From the NCBI GenBank assembly GCA_022826345.1, contig JAJDVB010000122.1, positions 1 to 27,849 of the forward strand: DNA of 27,849 bases, written 5' to 3'. The position numbers and the translations under genes were made by a program. The DNA comes from Alphaproteobacteria bacterium. Lineage in GTDB: Bacteria > Pseudomonadota > Alphaproteobacteria > UBA828. Below are positions 23,399-27,849 of this stretch, one piece after another. Positions within the stretch are counted from its first letter, which is position 1; each line of letters starts with the position of its first letter. The notes beneath the pieces are model-generated. The model searched no databases and was not told the DNA's origin. It worked only from the letters and a program-made list of their open reading frames with translations.

Positions 23399-23587
23399 CC
23401 ATATGCTATCCGTCATCACTCCGCAAGCAACCGATGTCGAGCTCGCGCGTATTGAAGCGTAGGCGAGTCAGGGTCACAAGCTCTGGTTAAAACTATAAAA
23501 CGTTGTACTATATGTCATTTTTTAACTCTTGTCGTGCTCCAGCGTGCTCGAGCGTTCGCGTGTCAGATAGGCAGCTGTCATGAAATT

Positions 23588-23615
23588 AAAAAACGAGGCC
23601 TCCCGACGAGGCCTC
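23588..23615 (-). terminator. hairpin with T-run on the minus strand; may also act in the lipoprotein leader
   Basis: GAGGCCTC-ccgac-GAGGCCTC (23595-23615) forms an 8-bp stem. Read on the minus strand it is followed by a run of six T (23593-23588), the form of an intrinsic terminator that would shield the integrases. No minus-strand gene is seen to its right. On the plus strand the same hairpin lies in the 5' leader of the lipoprotein gene, about 30 nt before its ATG. Confidence 0.6.
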
Positions 23616-23641
23616 TTCAGAACGAGGAGAGCCTCAGAGCC

Positions 23642-25576
23642 ATGAAGAAGACGAAGCTGACTCGCAGTTTGCTGGCGGCGTGCTCGATCGTCGCCCTTTC
23701 CGCCGTCATGTACGGCTGCAGTAGTAGCGGACCAAGCCAGGCCGACCTTGATGCGGCCGAGGCGGCCGCGGCCGCGGCTGCGGCTGATGCGGCAGCGGCC
23801 GCAGAGGCCCAGGCGGCGGCAGAGGCCGCAGCCGCAGAGGCCGAGGCGGCGGCAGAGGCCGAAGCCGCTGCGGCCGAGGCGGCGGCAGAGGCCCAGGCGG
23901 CGGCAGAGGCCGCGGCCGCTGCGGCAGAGGCCCAGGCGGCGGCCGATCTTGCGGAGACCCAGGAGGCGGCAGCCGCGGCGGCCATGGCAGCGATGACGGC
24001 CTCGACCGAGGCCGCGGCGTCGGCCATGAGTGCTGCGAATGCGACGGAGAACATCGCGACCCTGCAGACCGGCGGAACAGCGGCAGCCTCTGCAAAGGCG
24101 GCCAGTGATGCCGCTGATGCCGCGATGGCTGCGTACATGAAAGCCAAGGCGGCTTCCGAAGCCGCTGCTGCGGCGGACAACGGCCCCGATGCGGAAGCAG
24201 CTTGGGCCATGGCGGTGTCAGCTCAAGCAGATGCCGAAGCCGCCGCGATGACGGCTAGCGAAATGTCCGATGCAGCGGTCGAAGCCGCGATGACGGAACT
24301 CCACATCGACGGCACCGTGAAGACCGTGGGCGAGAGTTCCGTCGACGCGGCGACGGGCACGCTGACTTCACAGCCCGCTAATCGGGTGACCACCGGCTAC
24401 ATCGGCAGCGTCTCCCGAGTCGTGGATGCGATTGACGGGGTTGACTTCAATCAACGGGGTATGTCGGCAGAGGCCTTCACCTCAGATGGTATCGCAATCC
24501 CCGACGACACCACCGACAATGCTGCGGACGTCGCGTACGTTCAGGCCGTCGGGGCTGGATCGGCAAACATCGGCAAGGTGCTCGACACCTCTGACGACAT
24601 GGCCCGGCTGACGATCATCACCGCTCGTGAGGGCTCAAAGATGGTTCGGGTGTTTGCCGATAGGTTGGCTGACAACACCGCAGGAGGCCTCTTGACTGCT
24701 CAGGGCGCCCTTGCGGATATCGATACCTCCACCGGCGCAGACGGTACTCAGGCCGCAAGCGTGAAGTCGATCGGCGATTTTTACATGGCGGCAAACACGG
24801 CTGATACGGACAACAACGCGCTTGACGCAATGGACGAGGTCGATCCCGCTTCCGACCCAGTGGAATTGTTCGAGCTGTCTGGAACAATAACAGACGGTAC
24901 CACGGACACCCCAACAACGAGCTATGCTCGGGTCGTGTCGACGACCACAAACAACGACACTGGCGTCACCACTCGCGTTTACCGGGCCGTCGACATCATG
25001 GCCGTCGCGGGGCCTGACGTTATTGGCGATACGGACGACAATCCTGAGGAGGTCCAGGTAAGGGCGTCCCTTCCCACGGCGGATGACTACGACCACATCC
25101 ACTTCGGTGTGTGGGCGGGCCTCATGGACAACGAGGACGGCGATAACTCCGTGATTGCCGATCTCGGCATCGGTTTCGTGCAGAACTACGATATGTCCGG
25201 CGTCACCACGGGGCACGTCACTGGTACCGCCAAATACAGCGGCGACTGGGTTGCTGTCGTGAGGCAGATGCACTCCACCAAGATGAGTGTCGAAGACGGC
25301 CATGCCAGCATGACCGCGAACTTCTCCACGGACGAGTTCGAAGCCGTGCTGGATGATCTTGCCACGCTGACAGGCGAGATGAACGGCAACACGTTCTCGG
25401 GCACGGATGCTACGGTCTCGCACGATGACATGGATGCGTCGGGCACCTTCGCCGGTTCGTTCAGCGGTGCCGTCTACGGCGACGACGGTGCGGAAGCCGG
25501 CGGCGTCTTCAGCTTTGACGGTGGCGATGCTGGCGCGTTCCGTGGTGCCTTCGGCGGCAGGGACGACAATCAGTAG
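23642..25576 (+). CDS. surface lipoprotein with Ala-rich stalk and TbpB-like C-terminal barrel
   Basis: This 644-residue lipoprotein has a signal peptide (KKTKLTRSLLAACSIVALSA) and a lipobox ending at C26 (VMYGC-SSS). A very Ala/Glu-rich helical stalk runs from about residue 35 to 220. A Thr/Asp-rich middle follows, then a C-terminal region resembling the TbpB beta-barrel: GTAKYSGDWVAVVRQM, MTANFSTDEFEAVLDDLATL, then AVYGDDGAEAGGVFSFDGGD and GAFGGR. The GxFYGpxAxExGGVF pattern typifies such barrels. These are usually flipped to the outer face by a Slam protein, and one begins downstream. ATG 23642 has GAGGAG 12 nt upstream, slightly far. Ligand unknown. A terminator separates it from the next gene. 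Confidence 0.85.
   Translation: MKKTKLTRSLLAACSIVALSAVMYGCSSSGPSQADLDAAEAAAAAAAADAAAAAEAQAAAEAAAAEAEAAAEAEAAAAEAAAEAQAAAEAAAAAAEAQAAADLAETQEAAAAAAMAAMTASTEAAASAMSAANATENIATLQTGGTAAASAKAASDAADAAMAAYMKAKAASEAAAAADNGPDAEAAWAMAVSAQADAEAAAMTASEMSDAAVEAAMTELHIDGTVKTVGESSVDAATGTLTSQPANRVTTGYIGSVSRVVDAIDGVDFNQRGMSAEAFTSDGIAIPDDTTDNAADVAYVQAVGAGSANIGKVLDTSDDMARLTIITAREGSKMVRVFADRLADNTAGGLLTAQGALADIDTSTGADGTQAASVKSIGDFYMAANTADTDNNALDAMDEVDPASDPVELFELSGTITDGTTDTPTTSYARVVSTTTNNDTGVTTRVYRAVDIMAVAGPDVIGDTDDNPEEVQVRASLPTADDYDHIHFGVWAGLMDNEDGDNSVIADLGIGFVQNYDMSGVTTGHVTGTAKYSGDWVAVVRQMHSTKMSVEDGHASMTANFSTDEFEAVLDDLATLTGEMNGNTFSGTDATVSHDDMDASGTFAGSFSGAVYGDDGAEAGGVFSFDGGDAGAFRGAFGGRDDNQ
23754..23990 (+). repeat. 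low-complexity Ala/Glu-coding repeat region
   Basis: Imperfect repeats of gaggcggcggcagaggccgcagcc type units encode (A)nEAQAAAEAAAAEAEAAAE. The tract is prone to unequal recombination but keeps the frame when 3n units change, so stalk length may vary. Confidence 0.7.
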
Positions 25577-25584
25577 GTTCTGAC

Positions 25585-25603
25585 CGTTTGGAAGTTCCAA
25601 ACG
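25585..25603. repeat. perfect 9-bp inverted repeat after the first lipoprotein gene
   Basis: CGTTTGGAA-g-TTCCAAACG lies 8 nt after the stop codon. The 1-nt spacer makes it more like a protein-binding palindrome than an RNA hairpin, unless the loop opens. Confidence 0.7.
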
Positions 25604-25610
25604 TTTAGTG

Positions 25611-25647
25611 GCGCCCGGTCCGGCAACGGGTCGGGCGCTATTTTCTT
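25611..25647 (+). terminator. Rho-independent terminator after the first lipoprotein gene
   Basis: GCGCCCG (25611-25617) pairs with CGGGCGC (25632-25638), with additional inner CCG/CGG pairing, followed by TATTTTCTT. It lies 35 nt after the lipoprotein stop and would end or reduce transcription before the second lipoprotein gene. Confidence 0.8.
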
Positions 25648-25670
25648 ACCCCCGTCGAGGAGGAATAAGC

Positions 25671-27431
25671 ATGCGGACGAAACTCGCGATGGTGGTTCTC
25701 TCCGGCTTTGTTCTGGTCGCCGCAGCGTCGTGCGGCGGAAGCGATGGCCTCTCCACGGCCGAAGAGGAGGCGCTGCAGGAGCGCCTTGAAGCAGCCGAAC
25801 TGGAGGCCGCAGAAGCCGCGCGACAGGCCGCAGAAGCCGCGCGACAGGCTGCTGAAGCCGCGCGAGAGGCCGCAGAAGCCGAACGGCTGCGCCAGGAAGA
25901 GGAGGCGGCCCGCCAAAAGGCCGAGGAGGAGGCCGCAGAAGCCGAGCGGCTGCGCCAAGCTGAGCAGGAGGCACGGGAGGAAGCCGAGCGGCTGCGCCTG
26001 GAAGAGGAGGCGGCCCGCGCAGAAGCCGAGCGGCTGCGCCGGGAAGAGGAGGCGGCCCGCGCAGAAGCCGAACGGCTGCGCCAGGAAGAGGAGGCGGCCC
26101 GCCAGGCCGCCGAGCAAGCACGGCAGCAGGCCCAGCAGGAGCAAGAGCGACTTCAAGGAGAGCTGACCGAAGCCCAGCGAGAGGCACTCAAAGCCCGTGC
26201 CAACTTGTTTAGCGTGCAACTGGCTACCCCTGAGGAACGCACCGATGTGACCCCCGATTGGCCTAGGAACGGGCGCCTGACATTCACGCCGGGCGGAAAT
26301 TTCAGCCCCAGTTCGTCGGCACCGGGTGTTCCCGGCGGCTGGCGCAGTGCCGGCTTTACCGCTGAGTCCGGAACGGCGGGCGCACTGGTCAATGAAACGG
26401 TCTACCTCTACACCAACATCCAGGCACCCAGCACCAGGGCGTTCTGGAAAGAGTTTGGTTTGAATGAGCCCATGACCACCACGCTCGACGACTTTGCGAG
26501 GGGTAGTTCAGGACAAGCCAAAACCGAAACTCCGACGGGTACTACTACTACCAACGTCACGGAGATTACGGTACGTGGCAGCTTCGCCGGCGCAGGTGGC
26601 ACGTTCACTTGTTCCACCTGCACCGCAACTGACCTTGGTAGCGGCGTTCTCGCTACCCGCGATCAGATCAACGCGCACATCGCCAGTCACGTCACATTTG
26701 ACCAAGGGGAGCCAACCTTTCAGGCGCCCACCAGCTGGACCTTCAAGCCTGACAGTATTAATTCGGTCGTGACGCGGGATGCGGCGGGGGCGACGCTGGA
26801 TGAGGACGACGCGTACCTCTACTTCGGCTCCTGGTCCTCCATACCGGACGTCATCAGCGCCACCACGGGTTACGACTTCGAGTACATTTCGGGCGGCGGA
26901 GCCGAAGCGGGAGGCGACCTAACCAACTTTGGCGACCTTGCTGGCGCAGCGACGTTTCGCGGCGGCGCGGTGGGCATGTACACAACGCAAGGGCAAGTCG
27001 GCGGGGCAAACGCCAAGATCGGCACCTTCACCGCTACCGCCACGTTGCAGGCTGATTTCACTGCCAACACGCTCGGTGGCCGGATCACCGACTTCCGTGA
27101 AGACGGCAGCGACCTCGCAGGCTGGCGGGTTACGTTGGGGTTAGCTGATGATGTCAGTCGGGGCGCGCCCATTGCCGCTGCCGCTGTAGCGACTCAAACG
27201 AATGGCACCTTGGCAAATATCGGCGGCCTGTCGATTGGAGGTAACTGGGGTGCCACGTTCCACGGCAGCAACAATCCCGGATACAGCGAACTCACTGACA
27301 AGACCATGTATCCGGCGACCGGGTACCCGCCGGTCGACCTAGCGGGCGTGACTGGCTGGTTCAGTGCCGCGCGCGCCGATCCCAACGATGTTGCCATTGC
27401 CGGAGTTTTTGGGGCCACTCCCAGTAATTGA
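25671..27431 (+). CDS. surface lipoprotein with long coiled-coil stalk and barrel-like C-terminus
   Basis: This 586-residue lipoprotein has a signal peptide (MRTKLAMVVLSGFVLVAAAS) with lipobox C21 (VAAAS-C-GG). A charged heptad-rich coiled coil (about 28-185, EAERLRQEEEAARAEAERLR-type) follows, then a beta-rich C-terminal part. Its end (GAATFRGGAVGMYTT, GTFTATATLQADFTANTLGG, GVTGWFSAARADPNDVAIAG-VFG) resembles TbpB-type small barrels that need Slam, with a G-x-F-x-A...V-x-G-VFG ending. ATG 25671 has a perfect AGGAGG upstream. It lies between another such lipoprotein and slam, so it is probably a Slam client. Sequences C-terminal to the stalk differ from the first lipoprotein, so the ligands probably differ. 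Confidence 0.83.
   Translation: MRTKLAMVVLSGFVLVAAASCGGSDGLSTAEEEALQERLEAAELEAAEAARQAAEAARQAAEAAREAAEAERLRQEEEAARQKAEEEAAEAERLRQAEQEAREEAERLRLEEEAARAEAERLRREEEAARAEAERLRQEEEAARQAAEQARQQAQQEQERLQGELTEAQREALKARANLFSVQLATPEERTDVTPDWPRNGRLTFTPGGNFSPSSSAPGVPGGWRSAGFTAESGTAGALVNETVYLYTNIQAPSTRAFWKEFGLNEPMTTTLDDFARGSSGQAKTETPTGTTTTNVTEITVRGSFAGAGGTFTCSTCTATDLGSGVLATRDQINAHIASHVTFDQGEPTFQAPTSWTFKPDSINSVVTRDAAGATLDEDDAYLYFGSWSSIPDVISATTGYDFEYISGGGAEAGGDLTNFGDLAGAATFRGGAVGMYTTQGQVGGANAKIGTFTATATLQADFTANTLGGRITDFREDGSDLAGWRVTLGLADDVSRGAPIAAAAVATQTNGTLANIGGLSIGGNWGATFHGSNNPGYSELTDKTMYPATGYPPVDLAGVTGWFSAARADPNDVAIAGVFGATPSN
25873..26110 (+). repeat. 42-bp (14-residue) coiled-coil repeats
   Basis: Units resembling gcagaagccgagcggctgcg followed by ccgggaagaggaggcggcccgc recur with 42-bp spacing around 25980-26105, with looser copies upstream. 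They encode AEAERLRxEEEAAR, two heptads per unit. Confidence 0.8.
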
Positions 27432-27497
27432 GCGAGCGCGCGCACGGGCAGTAACGTTTTCCGGGATGGGGTGGATTTAGGGTTTTCGAGGCTCTCT

Positions 27498-27541
27498 TCC
27501 GGCGGGTTGATGCAGACTGCGACTCTCCTCATCCCGCCGGA
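27498..27541. repeat. 9-bp inverted repeat upstream of slam
   Basis: TCCGGCGGG (27498-27506) pairs with CCCGCCGGA (27533-27541) around a 26-nt loop. No T-run follows on the plus strand. It lies in the leader of the slam gene and might affect its expression. Confidence 0.5.
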
Positions 27542-27582
27542 GGCCCCCGGCGCGGAGCCGCCCCTCACGGATAAGGATTCCC

Positions 27583-27849
27583 ATGCGCAGTCTCTGTGCC
27601 GCCCTGCTGCTGTTGATTTCCCTTCCCGCTGCCGCTCAGGACTTGAGCGCCCTGTTCCAGGAGGGCATGAAGGCGGTGGAGCAAGCTCTCGTGGCGCAAG
27701 ACGAAGAGCGCCGCGACGCGCTTCTCGACGAGGCGATCGCCACCTTCCGCGAGATGCTGGTCGCGGATCCCGGTCTCGTCCGCGTCCGCCTCGAGCTCGC
27801 CCGCGCCTTCTACCTCAAGGGCGAGGACTCCCTCGCCCGGCGCCATTTC
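27583..27849 (+). CDS. Slam-type surface lipoprotein assembly protein, N-terminal part
   Basis: The first 89 residues of a gene cut by the window end. A signal peptide (MRSLCAALLLLISLPAAA, then QD) is followed by TPR-like helices: EAIATFREMLVADPGLVRVR, LELARAFYLKGEDSLARRHF. The block RVRLELARAFxLKGEDxLARRHF is characteristic of the periplasmic N-terminal domain of Slam (DUF560) proteins, which carry a C-terminal outer-membrane barrel and move TbpB-like lipoproteins to the surface. ATG 27583 has AAGGA 7 nt upstream. Its position after two such lipoprotein genes supports the call. The barrel cannot be seen here. Confidence 0.8.
   Translation, partial: MRSLCAALLLLISLPAAAQDLSALFQEGMKAVEQALVAQDEERRDALLDEAIATFREMLVADPGLVRVRLELARAFYLKGEDSLARRHF

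Noticed and set aside
24635..25600. Minus-strand frame of 321 codons opposite the first lipoprotein
   Set aside because: Antisense shadow of a gene with clear signal peptide, lipobox and barrel-like end; no ribosome site.

Overview
The window is high-GC bacterial DNA. The cysI-type sulfite reductase with a DUF934 partner, the UbiB-family kinase and the Slam/TbpB-like surface lipoproteins suggest a Pseudomonadota member, most likely an alphaproteobacterium, although no 16S or tRNA gene is present to confirm it. It reads as a genome-plasticity region: many toxin-antitoxin (TA) pairs, several decayed genes, remnants of IS elements, one intact transposon and two integrases in tandem. The right end holds a cell-surface lipoprotein cluster.

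Layout. 0-2.1 kb: decayed coding relics (an old-yellow-enzyme tail and a ribbon-helix-helix gene with a stop and a frameshift) and a hairpin-rich non-coding tract. 2.1-7.4 kb: a PIN-toxin TA pair, two small conserved hypotheticals, a head-to-head junction at about 4.40 kb where a vapC and a sulfite reductase have both lost their 5' ends, the DUF934 gene, an IS21 istA fragment, and a Fic/antitoxin pair. 8.1-14.7 kb: a UbiB/ABC1 kinase and a dxs-like gene on the minus strand, of visibly lower GC than their neighbours. The dxs-like gene is split by a complete 2,873-bp IS1595-family transposon with 8-bp target duplications.

The transposon carries a beta-class DNA methyltransferase fused to an HNH nuclease domain, a small hypothetical gene and the transposase. 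Between the methyltransferase's promoter-proximal ATG and its conserved N-terminus lies a tract of ten octanucleotide repeats. With ten copies that ATG is out of frame; with nine or twelve it would be in frame. This is the architecture of a phase-variable gene and is the most striking signal in the window.

15.2-20.6 kb: four more TA pairs (AbrB/PIN, RelE/HTH, Phd/VapC, DUF1778/GNAT), a small hypothetical gene, a decayed four-ribbon zinc protein and other relics. 20.9-23.35 kb: two homologous tyrosine recombinases 13 bp apart, preceded by a direct and inverted repeat cluster. 23.6-27.85 kb: two large surface lipoproteins, each with a lipobox, a long Ala-rich or coiled-coil stalk and a C-terminal region resembling a TbpB-type barrel, followed by the start of a Slam-type export protein cut by the window edge. 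The two lipoproteins are probably moved to the cell surface by that Slam protein.
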